A stretch of DNA of 64,000 nt from Euclidia mi (Eukaryota; Arthropoda; Insecta; Lepidoptera; Erebidae), in the NCBI GenBank assembly GCA_944739405.2, contig OX123205.2, positions 37,840,475 through 37,904,474 on the forward strand. Reading direction: 5' to 3'. The notes under the pieces were generated by a model. It did not search any database and had not been told where the DNA came from. It saw only the letters and a program-made list of their open reading frames with translations. The position numbers were made by a program, and so were the translations under genes. The stretch's first letter is position 1, and every line of letters starts with the position of its first letter. Of the stretch, positions 46,758 through 57,377 are shown piece after piece.

Positions 46758-47353
46758 TTTTTTGTATCGGGTTGGAAAATCCTCATGGAGTCCCACCGCC
46801 CTGGGGAGAAGGACGAAGGGGACTGCCAGACTCTTACTGACTAAAAACAAACCCGTGCTCCTCATGTACCCATGTGTCGGAGGGTAGGGTTTCACCGAAG
46901 CATTCCTCGCTACCCCCGACGGGTATTGGCCCGCCAGATGGTCAGGCGGGCCCCGAATGAAACCCTCTTGGCGGCGGATGGTGTTGGGCTCCGCCGCCAA
47001 AACACCCAGCGGCCGCAGAGGATAGGGAGGACGGCAACGCAACACCGCATCTCCTCTTCCTCTGCGGCCCCACCGCGACGCAACGATGGTGCGCCCCCAT
47101 TTGGTCGCGGGAGATGGAGCGCGCGGCAACGCAACACCGACACGCCTTTCCTCCCGCGACCGCACCCGACTGCGAGGGACAGACAAAACTGTCCCCCGCA
47201 CCCGCACCCTGGGACGCATCCTACGTAGGCCCCACGCAAGCCTACGCGGAGCGTCCGCTCCCGGGATCCCGCTTAGCTTCACCGTGGGTGTTGGACCTCA
47301 CCCACGGTTACTGAGCCCCCCACCACGACAAGGTGGAGATCCTTTTGGTTGAG
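46758..47353 (-). mobile_element. GC-rich retroposed element with 16-bp target duplication
   Basis: ATTTAAAATTGACCCT occurs at 46742-46757 and 47354-47369, flanking a 596-base insert that on the minus strand begins CTCAACCAAAAGGATCTCC and ends in a short A run after ACCCGATAC. Such duplication plus tail means LINE-machinery retroposition. The text resembles the ends of an R1-type moth LINE joined together, so it may be an internally deleted LINE or a large SINE. The open frames on both strands are GC-driven. Confidence 0.65.
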
Positions 47354-47369
47354 ATTTAAAATTGACCCT

Positions 47370-47732
47370 GAAGTTAAATTTTATTTCTAATCTGTTAGTT
47401 AACTCACTTATTACTGCAGCTGCTCTCGATTGGTATGTAATTGTGTAACTGTGTGGTATGTAATTGTGTAAAATAACGATATGTAATTATGTACCTAAGC
47501 GTATTGGGCTCGGGCCTCCTTTCAATTTGAGAAGGCCTAATTTTGGAAGGTTTGCAAAATTTTAGACGAACACTTGACAATCGAAATATTTTTTTAAATA
47601 ATAAGCATTTAACTTCCAAAAGTCTAAAATACGTAACGTGGTTTTGTATTCGAAAACCATTACGCGGTAATGATCTCGTCATTGACCCTATCATTGCATA
47701 TAGGTAGTGATTATTAGTGATTTAATGAATTT
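47370..47732. other. No feature identified
   Basis: TATGTAATTGTGTAA repeats three times near 47435-47490; otherwise featureless. Confidence 0.5.
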
Positions 47733-48163
47733 TGTTACGAGCTGGGGTTCGTGATAAATTATATTCACTATGCCAGAAAAACTGAACTTTATTTACTACA
47801 CAAACACTAAGTATACACACACTTAATTTTCACTTCACTAATAAAACACACTATTCACAACACTAAACACTTCCGACTTATTTCCTTCGCTTGATGTTGA
47901 TCGCTTTCCGTATTCAATTGAACTGTGTCCGGTCCGTTCGCTCCCGCTCTATTTATACTGGCCGGATAACATCACTAGGCTTTTCGAGACGACTCACGAT
48001 ATTTCTGGAAACGTGTAAGGTGTTTCTAGAATTGCGTAAATGTTCTATTTACACCTACGCCATCTATTAGAGGATAGATGAAACAGCCTTAAACAACCGA
48101 TACATCTAATCTCATGTAGTTCTCCCATTCACTGATAGATGGCGTTATTTTCAATTCGTAACA
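47733..48163 (-). repeat. LTR of the truncated gypsy element
   Basis: 431 bases with inverted ends TGTTACGA/TCGTAACA. A TATA-type CTATTTATAC is near 47949. Adjacent polypurine tract lies at 48164-48177 on the minus strand. Confidence 0.82.
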
Positions 48164-48174
48164 CGGCCTCCCTC

Positions 48175-49953
48175 TTAAACGTGTTCGTCTCGAACATCGT
48201 TAGACCCATAGTAACGAGCCAACCGGTCCACATGAACTATCTTCGGTGCACCTCGCGACCCCTTCTGGATTCGATAGGTGACGTCGTTCATCCTGGTAAT
48301 TATGCGATATGGCCCGTCCCGTCTGGCTTGTAACTTAGGCGATTTTCCTTTGCTTCGTACTGGGTTATGAAGCCACACCAATGATCCCTCATCGAAGCCT
48401 TTGTTGTTTGCCTTTCGGTCGTAGCGAGTCTTCATCTTCTCAGACATCTGTTGTCCAGATTCCCTGATGTGCTCGTATACGTCGTTCATCCTGTTGCGTA
48501 GCTCGGTTGCGTAATCCGTTATATTGCGTGGAGATTCTGGTGGAATACCGGTGATAAGGTCTGCAGGTAAACGGAGTTCTCTACCGAAATTGGCAAAAGC
48601 TGGTGTTATTCCTGTAGTTTCGTGGACCGCACTGCGATATGACAGGAGAAATGGTTGGATGTGCTTGTCCCAATCTCTTTGTTTGCTCTCCACGAACTTC
48701 GCCAGGTACCTTTCCAGTGATTGGTTAAACCGTTCAACCATGCCATCTGATTGCGGATGATAAGCCGTGGTCCTGGTTTTATGCGCACCCATTACGCGAC
48801 AAGTCTCCTTGAACACCTCAGATTCAAAGTTCCGGCCTTGATCGCTGTGGATTTCCAAGGGCACCCCGAACCGACAAAAGACTTCATGCACCAGCTTATC
48901 GGCCACTGTGGTAGCTTCTTGATTTGGGATTGCAAACACTTCAGGCCACTTCGTGAAGTAATCCATCACAACCAAGAAGTATTTGTTTCCATCCTGGCTC
49001 TCGGGAAACGGCCCAGCGACATCCAAGGCTATGCGCTCCCATGGGGCTCCCACATTGTACACCTTTAATGCACCTCTGCTTCGAGTATGTGGCCCCTTGA
49101 CAGCCGCACAACTTGTGCATTTGCGGCACCAATCCTCGACGTCATCCCGACAGTGGAGCCAATAAAACCGCTCCCGGATCTTAGTAAGGGTCTTCTTAAC
49201 TCCCATGTGACCTCCCGAAGCACCATTGTGATAGAGCTGCAAGACTTCCGGCACCTTAGTTTTGGGCACTACCATTTGCAAATGGCACTGGTTACCGCGA
49301 GCGTTTTCCCATTTGCGGCACAGAACTCCATCCTGGACGACCAAGCTTTCCCACTGTGCCCAATAACTTTTGGTGATGGGGCTCATTGCTGCGATATCAC
49401 TCCATTTGGGCCTAGGCGCATCTGATTTCTTCCATTCAAGAATCGGCTGTACATCCTTGTCATTTTGTTGAGCACTCTGCAAAGCTTCTCTCCATTCGTC
49501 GCTTAGATCCGTCTGTCGGCTACAGTGCTTGCACTGGTCGGGACACGGCCTACGCGATAGGGCATCTGCGTTACCATGGGACTTGCCGCTGCGATGTTGT
49601 ATTACAAAATCAAACTCTTGCAGTAGTTCAATCCATCTAGCTACTTGTCCTTCTGGGTCCTTAAATTGAAGTAGCCATTTCAGCGCTGCATGGTCGGTTC
49701 GCAGGTGGAATTTACGGCCCAACAAGTATTTGTTGAAATGCTGCAATGTCTTTACTACAGCCAAGAGTTCCCGCCTGGTGACGCAGTAGTTTCTTTCGGG
49801 TTTAGATAAGGCCTTGCTGAAGTATGCTATAACAACTTCTTGATCACCCTTCTTCTGTGACAGCACGCCGCCAATTCCGGTGTTACTGGCATCTGTGTCA
49901 ACTATGAATTCATGCTCATTGTCAGGGTAGCCTAGAATAGGTGCAGTACACAA
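48175..49953 (-). CDS. pol: Gypsy RNase H-integrase, uninterrupted
   Basis: 592 codons open with no break. RNase H shows VDTDASNTG, RRELLAV and RTDHAAL. The integrase has H2C2 (GGHMGVKK...CRKCTSC) and a core with D, D, E (LDVAGPF, SDQGRNF, MVERFNQ), then a GPY-type C-terminus (RRDGPYRI). The protease and RT are missing, so no autonomous activity; an integrase product is conceivable only if something supplies a start. Codon use is richer in G+C than the 24.8-35.2 kb element. It is shielded from decay so far, which suggests a recent insertion. Confidence 0.88.
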   Translation of the reverse strand: MCTAPILGYPDNEHEFIVDTDASNTGIGGVLSQKKGDQEVVIAYFSKALSKPERNYCVTRRELLAVVKTLQHFNKYLLGRKFHLRTDHAALKWLLQFKDPEGQVARWIELLQEFDFVIQHRSGKSHGNADALSRRPCPDQCKHCSRQTDLSDEWREALQSAQQNDKDVQPILEWKKSDAPRPKWSDIAAMSPITKSYWAQWESLVVQDGVLCRKWENARGNQCHLQMVVPKTKVPEVLQLYHNGASGGHMGVKKTLTKIRERFYWLHCRDDVEDWCRKCTSCAAVKGPHTRSRGALKVYNVGAPWERIALDVAGPFPESQDGNKYFLVVMDYFTKWPEVFAIPNQEATTVADKLVHEVFCRFGVPLEIHSDQGRNFESEVFKETCRVMGAHKTRTTAYHPQSDGMVERFNQSLERYLAKFVESKQRDWDKHIQPFLLSYRSAVHETTGITPAFANFGRELRLPADLITGIPPESPRNITDYATELRNRMNDVYEHIRESGQQMSEKMKTRYDRKANNKGFDEGSLVWLHNPVRSKGKSPKLQARRDGPYRIITRMNDVTYRIQKGSRGAPKIVHVDRLARYYGSNDVRDEHV

Positions 49954-50014
49954 ATGTTCCTAACATAAACCTTACACTCGGCGAGAGGGGGCACTTACAA
50001 TCACATTAAAGAAT

Positions 50015-50291
50015 CCTGTAAACCCATCTAATTCTTACAGGCTTGGTTACACGTTATCATTATCGCAAACCCATCCAATTCTTACGACAACGATAACATA
50101 CACAAATTTAATTCTGCGAACACATCCAATTCTCGCAAAATTAAATGCAATGCTTGCTAACCCCTCCAGTTCTAGCAAGATTGACATTCACCGACATGCA
50201 GTTCCTGCTAACCCATCCGATTCCAGCAGGAACTGCTACACCGCTTATAATAAGTTAGATTTCTGGTCAACCCATCCAATTCTGACCAGAA
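50015..50291 (-). repeat. Array of six stem-loops with one conserved 13-nt loop
   Basis: Every ~50 bases a stem of different sequence encloses the same loop, ACCCATCCAATTC on the plus strand. Loops: 50022-50034, 50070-50082, 50120-50132, 50160-50172, 50211-50223, 50270-50282. Stems: CCTGTAA/TTACAGG; TATCGCAA/TTACGACA; TTAATTCTGCGA/TCGCAAAATTAA; CTTGCTA/TAGCAAG; GCAGTTCCTGCTA/CAGCAGGAACTGC; TTCTGGTCA/TGACCAGAA. All plus-strand mismatches (two in stem 2, one each in stems 3 and 5) become G-U pairs in minus-strand RNA. A decayed seventh may lie at 50333-50353. Function unknown. Confidence 0.85.
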
Positions 50292-50479
50292 TTTTAACAT
50301 AAATAATGCAACATGTGTAAAACACCACTATTACTAACCATTTAATTTTTAGCACAAGTTAACAACATATTATTATCATAGCGACATAATATACACAAGG
50401 AATTAATATAAATTAGAATGATAGGCTGTTTTATCACTGCTACAAAAATAAGAATATTGTAATTATAAGATAATTGTTC

Positions 50480-50878
50480 CGTGTGGTTGACGGCATAGAT
50501 TACAAGTGTCACCACCCCCTATCTTCTCGTGGGTGTCGTAAGAGGAGACTAAGGGATAACACGATGCAAATACCATCTTTGCGTAGAGACGGAAAACTCG
50601 ACATCAAACCCTATACGACTGCCTCGTTGGTCTCGTCTCGCGGCATGGGTGTGCTCGTGGGATCGGGAGGTCCCGGGTTCGATTCCTGGGTCGGGCAGTG
50701 TTATTGGGTTTTTCTGTCACGAAATTCTCAGTAGCAGCACGGAGTCTGGAAATGTGCCCGGTACGGCAATAGGCTCGCCCCTTATTACGTGGGACTAAAG
50801 TATATCTGGCGAAAAGTGGGTGTAGAAATACACCTCTGCCTACCCCTTCGGGGATAAAAGGCGTGACGATATGTATGT
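50480..50878 (+). repeat. SINE, full-length copy
   Basis: Near-identical to 37858-38250: same head, B box GGTTCGATTCC (50678-50688), tail CTCTGCCTACCCCTTCGGGG. It has an extra TCGTC-type duplication before the B-box part (GTCTCGTCTCGCGG). Confidence 0.87.
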
Positions 50879-51369
50879 ACAAAAATAAGCCTATAACAAT
50901 ACAGCTCTGGACTTTACCATTAATACCTAGATTTTTGGGGGTGAAGTTACTCGCGTCCGTAGGAACTACCATCTTTTCCCAGACTCACCCTACATGTGCC
51001 CCCTGGGGGTGCCAATCGAGTAACAACGCCGAGTCTTAGGCGGCGGTCAACTAACCTACTATCACAATGGACTGAAAAGCCTGTTGTAATGAAGGTAGGA
51101 AATGACGTTCATAACCTGTGACCTCGCGGTCATATCTCGTGAGAACGGGGGTCTTGGCTTCACCGCCTGGGCCAAGAGGAAGACAACCCTTGCAACAAAT
51201 TACTCCGATTTTAACGTGAGCAACGCGTGGAAAGCCTGTATGGCTGAGGGCGTCAGTTGCTAGCGCCAACCTTGATGGACCAGGCTAACATCATTGTATT
51301 GTGCCTTCTCTCTGGAATGGGCGTCACCCGGAGTGTGACCTCTTAATTCGACCCTTTTCGTGGGAACAA

Positions 51370-51629
51370 AATGAGTAAACCCAATATTAATACTACTAAA
51401 CAACCACAAAAGATTGTGAACTACAACAGAGATCCTATGCAAATGTGGTAGCCGCCGAGACCGTAACGCAGTCAAAATCTACACTAGCTTCTGATAACAC
51501 CACTGGTAATCAACGAAATCTGACTCTTGAAAATATATTGATAAAACAAAGTGAGAAGATCGATCTCCTAATTTAACAATTGAGCTCCATGTTAGACATT
51601 ATCACAACTCTCATTACAAACCAACATAA
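51370..51629 (+). pseudogene. Jockey ORF1 remnant
   Basis: The start MSKPNINTTKQPQKIVNYNR is read at 51370, a stop follows at about 51451, and a later frame gives LENILIKQSEKIDLL and LSSMLDIITTLITNQHK, the usual short coiled-coil end of jockey ORF1, with one internal stop. Most of the RNA-binding middle, including the zinc knuckles, is deleted. It ends TAA directly before the ORF2 ATG (51630). Confidence 0.6.
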
Positions 51630-53541
51630 ATGACTTCTTTAAACCTTGCAACGTGGAACATTAATGGCCTTGTACCTAATCCTCATGAACTTGAAACTTT
51701 CCTCCACTCCTACAAACTTGATGCATGCCTTATATCCGAAGCACATACAACCAATCGAAGCCGAATCTGCATCACCGGACATAGCGCGAACTTTACTTGC
51801 CACCCGGATGGCGGAGCTCATGCTGGCTCTGCGATTGTTATTAAAAATTGCATAAAACACTGCCTACTGCAGCCGTACGCGAGTTACGCGACTAACCACC
51901 TACATGCTACCACAGTGCGCATAAAATACCATATATTGCCCACCGCGACAAAAATAAAAGAAGACATGTTCACAGAATATTTTCAGTCTCTGGGGAATCG
52001 CTTCATAGCTGGTGGGGACTGGAATGCTAAGCACTGGGGATCACGAGTAACCGTTACAAGAGGTCGAGAACTAAAAAAAGAGCGTCGATTCCAATCGACT
52101 AATACCATTATCTACTGGTGAACCGACGTACTGGCCCACAGACGGCAACAAGATACCAGGGCCTCAAGTCTGCTATTTTAAACACATTCGTCATTCCAAC
52201 ACGATCCCATTGTCATTTTGACAAAAGTTCGTAATCTGGTAATTCATCATGATAGTTCAGTGATCGATCAGTGGTCTCGTCATTGAATGGTGGCAGAATG
52301 GCATTGTTGTATTGCCATAGATAAAAAAAACCATTAGAAGAAATTATTTTTGAAAAACTACTATGAAATTTGATCATTTTTCATGCCAGATTTCATTTAT
52401 ATATTTTTTAAATATTCATTACTAGTGTTATAAGCACTCTAAAGTTGTATTAAAGTTCGTAAATAGCAAAAAAACAATGAATTTAACCATTCAACTCAAT
52501 AATATTTGTTCTGTTTAGCTGTCAAAGTCAAATCATGTTTTGAAGTAAGAACTGTCAAAAGTTAAAAACTCATACATTTTTGTAAACAAAGTCCTAGTTT
52601 GTTATATTTCTCAATAATCTCAATGCACTGCGTTGAATTGTTAAATACCGAGTAGCTCGTATGTTTCTCTTAGAGCCAAAACGAAGATATCAATGGAAAA
52701 TGCTCTATGGATAACAAATTCCAAAGGAAATGATACAGCAAGGTTATGCAGTTCACACCTCAAAGAAAAGTGATTATATTGACAGGAGTAAATGCTATAA
52801 TTAAAGATAGCGAGTTAACTACTAAAGGTGTTTATATTCGAAGAAGAATTGGCATAACCAAAACATAAAATATTGAAGATTGAGTTAGATCATAGGTACA
52901 TTCCTGTTACGTGTTTCATGTGTTGTAGTTGTAACTGTATCAAGAAGGAAAATAAAACTCATAATTATGTGTTATTATTAACAATGTTGTTTTATTAAAG
53001 ATAAATAATTTCTGTAGGTAGGTACATGAATTTATTAAGAATTATTGGTTCCAATTGTAGACACAAAAATTGAGAACTATTCTCATATACTAACTATCAT
53101 AAATCTTCACTTTTGCATCTACTAGCAAAGCAACTTTCTTCATACTGGCTTTGCAGAATCCTCACATATACATATGTATGTCTCAAACAGATGGATATGA
53201 ACGGTCACAAAACTCATAAAGAAGTTGCCCGTTTGCTTGAATTTTGTATCTGTAAGAGAGATAAGTAAATATTTATAAACACACCACTCATTACATCATA
53301 TTCTTTTATACTAAGATCTTCTATACTATGCAATTAATTTAAAAACACTTTTCATCATAATTCAGACATTATTTAATTGAATTATGTAGGTACTTAAATT
53401 CTTTACAAGACTCCATAAAATGTAGGTAGAATATATTGATAAATTAGGAACATTATATAAAGCCTGGTCACTATCTAGTCATCATTAACATAACTGTTCC
53501 TGTCAGGTAGGTATGGCAATATTAAAAAGCAGGAAGATCTT

Positions 53542-53681
53542 ATTGTACTAATACTTCAATCTATCACATAACTATGACATTATCATTTATTTAAGTACCA
53601 AACCACTTCCTATTGTACTAATACTTTAAACTATCACATAGGTATGACATTATCATTTATTTTAGTACCAAACCACTGCTG
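53542..53681. repeat. Tandem duplication, two 70-bp units
   Basis: Units at 53542 and 53612 starting ATTGTACTAATACTT; differences are few. Confidence 0.85.
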
Positions 53682-53769
53682 GTCACTATCTATATTCATA
53701 TCATTATCTACTACTAACACTTCCATTCCCAATGTGTAAAAACATTACTCTTTCTTTTTAGCTCCGTCA

Positions 53770-53962
53770 CTCAGATGAACTAAGTTCATCTGAGCTCTGC
53801 CATAGTTGGGTTAAAAGCACAGCTACAATGTTTGAAAATATTATTTAATTGCCTGTTTCTTATGTTTGGAATATGAGTATTTAGCTTTGACGTCCTTGTA
53901 TATTTCGGAAGGCAGAATGTACATGTATAATTTGATGTTCAAGTAGATACTTGAACATCAAA
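53770..53962. repeat. Two near-perfect palindromes
   Basis: CTCAGATGAACT/AGTTCATCTGAG (53770-53781, 53783-53794; one-base centre) and 15-bp arms TTTGATGTTCAAGTA and complement (53931-53945, 53948-53962; GA centre). Inside the Harbinger-type element. Confidence 0.85.
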
Positions 53963-55999
53963 TTTGGAAAACCACAAACTGAACTAGGCGAACTATGATA
54001 TTCCTTTCCATTTAATATATTGATGGTATATTTTATATAATGCCTCTGTAACTTCTTTAGTGGGCTGCGACACAGTTAATTGGCGAAATGTCATGGAGGG
54101 CACCCTGTCCAATCAAGGTCTGGTAAGATCCTGAGGCGTAAAATGAGTGCTACCAGAATCACCAATAAAAATATAACATTAATTAATCAATTTCTTCTTT
54201 ATAGGAATAGAATAATAAATCAATATTAACTTTAGTTTTCTCACCTTTATTTCTGCCGATACGCTATCGTTTTGACGCGGTCTGGCCTTAAGGGGAATGA
54301 GTTTTTGAAATAACTCCCTTACTGAATCCTTTCCTCTCTAAGATGAAACGTTTTTACAAATTTCGCCTCGGGAATATCCGTAAAAGGGTTTGTAGTCATC
54401 CTCGTTAAGCGACGGGCTTGTTAGTTAGCTCGAGAATATTAGTTCGCAGTTAATACATTCTCTTTTTTGTAGTACATTAAACTTTTTGATTGTCTATCAC
54501 TATGTTTCACAAGCAAACACTAGACAAAAGCAATGATTGCACGATGGCGTTACGATGGTAGGTCACTGATCAAAAGAACTGTCAAAATATTACCAGACTA
54601 CCGCATACGTCAGTCATCGATTTGTCATTATGTACGAGACTACCAATCTATGCCATGTCTTTCAATGGAGTGTCAGTGGTTGACCATCGGAAAATCATAA
54701 TGACACCATTGTAACAGTAGACTACCAAACTTGTCAAAATCAACAATTATGAGGTCAGTGATTGACCATTTTGGCACTATTGTAATAACAGACTTGAGGC
54801 CCAGATTTGTTGGACTTTTATATCACCAAAAATATTCACCCTCTTTACAATCACATAGTATCAAGCCTCGACGGCTCCTCGGACCATAGTCCGGTGATGC
54901 TGATGATAAGCACAACAATCATTTACTGTGTATCTACCCTATAATGAGAACATGTACAATGCAAAAACGAACTGGGGTAATTTTCGGGAATATCTGTAAT
55001 CCAATGTAATTCTTAGACTTCCACTGAAAAATCCTGAGAACATTGACCACGCGTGCTTATACATCACCATCCTGATACAAGTAGCGGCTTGGAAAGATAC
55101 TCCTACTCTAGAAGCACCCAATTGAAGAAAACTAATTCCAGTTGATATCCGCAGCAAGGTGTCTGAAAAGCGCAGACTTCGCAGAGTGTGGCAACATTCA
55201 CACAATAGAGAAGACAAAACACGACTCAACCGGGTGATCACTGAACTAAAGGCTGCTCTCGCACGGGTTGCAAATGCATAGAGTCTACCAAAAGATAAGA
55301 CAAAGTCTCGAAAATAAGGAGTACTGCTCAGCAGCATTTCTCGATGTCCAACAGGCTTTCGATCGGGTTTGGAACAAAGGCCTATTGTGCAAAATAAAGA
55401 GGACCCTGCCTCATACGTTTTACCTTCTTTTGACATCATATTTAAAAGAAAGAAACCCTCCAAATCAAGCAACGCGGCTCCAGATCCCCTCCGCACACTT
55501 GCGACGCAGGAGCGCCTCAAGGCTCGGTCCTTGGCCCAGTGCTGTATAACATATTTACTCACGACCTACCGCAAGCCCCCAAACGTAATTATTGCGACGC
55601 CTGCGGATGACGCTGCATTTCTGACATCTAGTAGTGACCCAGATGAAGCCAGGAGACCCTTACAAATCTAACCAGACCAAACGTATAGCTGGTTGCAAAA
55701 ATGGCGAATTAGAGCGAGTGCTCCCAAATCGCACCACATCACTTTCACGCCGCGAAAGAAACTATGCCCAACAGCAAATCCCGGTCAAGTACCGCTACCT
55801 CAATCTACATGTGTGAAGCACCCGGGCCTCCACTTAGATCAACGTATGACCTGGAAGGAGCATGTAAAACATAAACGGAACGAAGTCAACTTTCGTTTTA
55901 AAAACCTAGTGTGGTTACTCGGTAAACAATCCGCTCCGTCCCTGAGTGACAAACCCAGTCTACAGCTCAGTTATAAAACCCATATGGACTTATAATAAT

Positions 56000-56180
56000 A
56001 ATATTCTACCACATTCACACAACACCATCTAGTCCCAAACTAAGCAGAGCTTGTACTATGGGTACTAGATAATGGATAAACATACATATATACTTTTTTT
56101 TGTAAATACATACATATTATACATAGAATCACCCAGACCAAGACAAACATCCATGTTCATGCACGGAATGTAAGCAGTCG
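56000..56180 (-). repeat. SINE fragment, minus strand
   Basis: Contains the complement of GTGCATGAACATGGATGTTT, matching the SINE at 23503-23640, inside the jockey C-terminus. Confidence 0.55.
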
Positions 56181-56474
56181 CTTACACTCCCGCTGCGCCA
56201 ACCGGTCGTCGATTATGGATTCCAACTGTGGTCCTCAGGCTGCAAATCAAACATCCAATGCCTTCAGAGCCCAAAATAACATCCTCAGGACTACAAGTGG
56301 CGCCGCCCGGCCCACTCGCAACTCTGAGATCCATGAGTACTTGGAGACAAAAACTTCTGGAGGGGTCATGAGGCAGCTCTTTGTCGTCCCGTTCAAGACG
56401 GCATCGCTGCTCACCTCGGCCGTCCTTTCGAGAAGACCGCATCTCATCCTGTCTCAATGATGTCGGTCTATGCG

Positions 56475-56760
56475 ACGATAACGGCATCGTCATCAAGACA
56501 GAGAAAACCAAACTGCTAATAAGACACTATATATATTTGCGACCATCAGTAGAACCAGTATTGTATACACACAACCATTCAAGCTTTCATAATTTATCAA
56601 ACCGTCAATGTAAACCTATTGAAAAAGTAAACTGTTTTAAATACTTAGGCATGAAAATACCCATCATTGTCATCATCATGTCCCATCATTTAGATTACTT
56701 TTGTGACAAACAGCATTACTTGGAAAATTCTATCATTTAAGCTTTAAAGTACCTAAAGGA
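56475..56760 (+). pseudogene. Fragment of another LINE RT
   Basis: The open frame contains IKTEKTKLLI, NLSNRQCKPIEKVNCFKYLG, which is the post-YADD thumb region of a different LINE family. Flanked by the jockey end and the P-element promoter region. No catalytic motif. Confidence 0.6.
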
Positions 56761-56779
56761 ACATTGAAATCCTTATATA

Positions 56780-56994
56780 AGTCACTCTAGGAGCACAGTC
56801 AATAAATCCATACAGTCGTTCGACGAACACGTCTAGACGGGTCAATCGTGCGGGGGGCAAGAGGTGAGACGCGGGAACACCGGTACCTACTTACATATGT
56901 CGCCTTAGTTCCTAACTAATTACAAGTATTTGGGGGCTGGCGCGTGGTTGTTTTTGTTCGTTGCTTATTTATTTATTTATAAATATTAATTGAA
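56780..56994 (+). promoter_or_regulatory. Putative promoter/5' leader of the P-element gene
   Basis: About 215 bases with higher GC (GACGGGTCAATCGTGCGGGG, GAGACGCGGGAACACCGG) directly before the THAP ATG. No TATA at a good position; the P-element end was not identified. Confidence 0.3.
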
Positions 56995-57377
56995 ATGGTG
57001 AATGCAAGGTGAGCTGTGACAAATTGTGAATCGTCATCTCGCATAAATAAGGATTTGCGATTTCACCAATTTCTGCGTGCCAAAGAAAGGTAAACTCTTA
57101 TTCCTTATTAATATTATTTTGAAATGTAGGTATAACCATTTTTTTGGATTGTGAACTTAAAGAGTAGGTACCTTACCAACGTTTTAATATTTTCTTATGG
57201 CTGGCCAAAACACAGAATAAAGTCATTTCAATATTATTACTAAATAATCCAATAAACAACGTAAACAAAATGGCGGCCGTAAGAGGATAATAATTGCGTC
57301 GTAAGACAATATTCGATTCAAGTGTGATTTTAGTTCCGTGCGCTAAGTAACCCCAAACATACGTAGCTGTGCTAGTA

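Larger units (their letters stand above)
47733..49953 (-). mobile_element. Ty3/gypsy element, 5' truncated, with 3' LTR
   Basis: Minus-strand order RNase H, integrase, polypurine AAGAGGGAGG, LTR. The element is cut off at 49953 in the RT/RNase H junction (CTAPILGYPD). It is unrelated in sequence to the gypsy element at 24.8-35.2 kb. The right neighbour is the hairpin array. Confidence 0.88.
52160..54801. mobile_element. Harbinger-type non-autonomous element with CAG duplication
   Basis: TIR GGCCTCAAGTCTGCTATT at 52160 and its complement ending 54801 differ at one of 18 positions. CAG is at 52157-52159 and 54802-54804, and taking out the insert with one CAG restores the LINE endonuclease frame. 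A CWG/TWA 3-bp duplication and GG-C start are known for PIF/Harbinger. The 2.6-kb interior has no transposase that I recognise; a short frame near 52745 (ARLCSSHLKEK) slightly resembles a THAP exon. Confidence 0.78.
50990..56470 (+). mobile_element. Jockey-type LINE, decayed, split by a Harbinger-type element
   Basis: 5' UTR (about 50990-51369), ORF1 remnant, ORF2 start, then the 52160-54801 insertion, then the rest of ORF2. A minus-strand SINE interrupts the C-terminal part at 56000-56180. The left boundary is uncertain. Confidence 0.75.
51630..56470 (+). pseudogene. Jockey ORF2: endonuclease and reverse transcriptase, broken
   Basis: The endonuclease starts LNLATWNINGL (51639), with LISEAHT and GGDWNAKHWG (about 52010). 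It is cut at 52159 by the 2.6-kb insert and resumes at 54802 with GSSDHSPVML (about 54870). The RT shows AFLDVQQAFDRVW (55340-55378), LGPVLYNIF and ADDAAFL (near 55605), where the residue before ADD is Pro in place of the usual Tyr/Phe. Many stops and frame changes follow. The C-terminus includes LRTTSGAARPTRNSEIHEYL (near 56280-56345). Confidence 0.75.

Noticed and set aside
46740..47352. Long Arg/Pro-rich frames on both strands.
   Set aside because: GC-rich non-coding element bounded by a target duplication; the frames are compositional.
47086..47352. Possible host GC-rich promoter island.
   Set aside because: The borders coincide exactly with the 16-bp target duplication, so it arrived as a retroposon.
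50015..50291. CRISPR-like regular spacing of a short repeat.
   Set aside because: The constant part is a 13-nt hairpin loop, the variable parts are self-complementary pairs, and the surroundings are clearly eukaryotic.
54939..55562. 207-codon minus-strand ORF.
   Set aside because: It is antisense to the jockey RT, whose motifs are on the plus strand; no recognisable domain.
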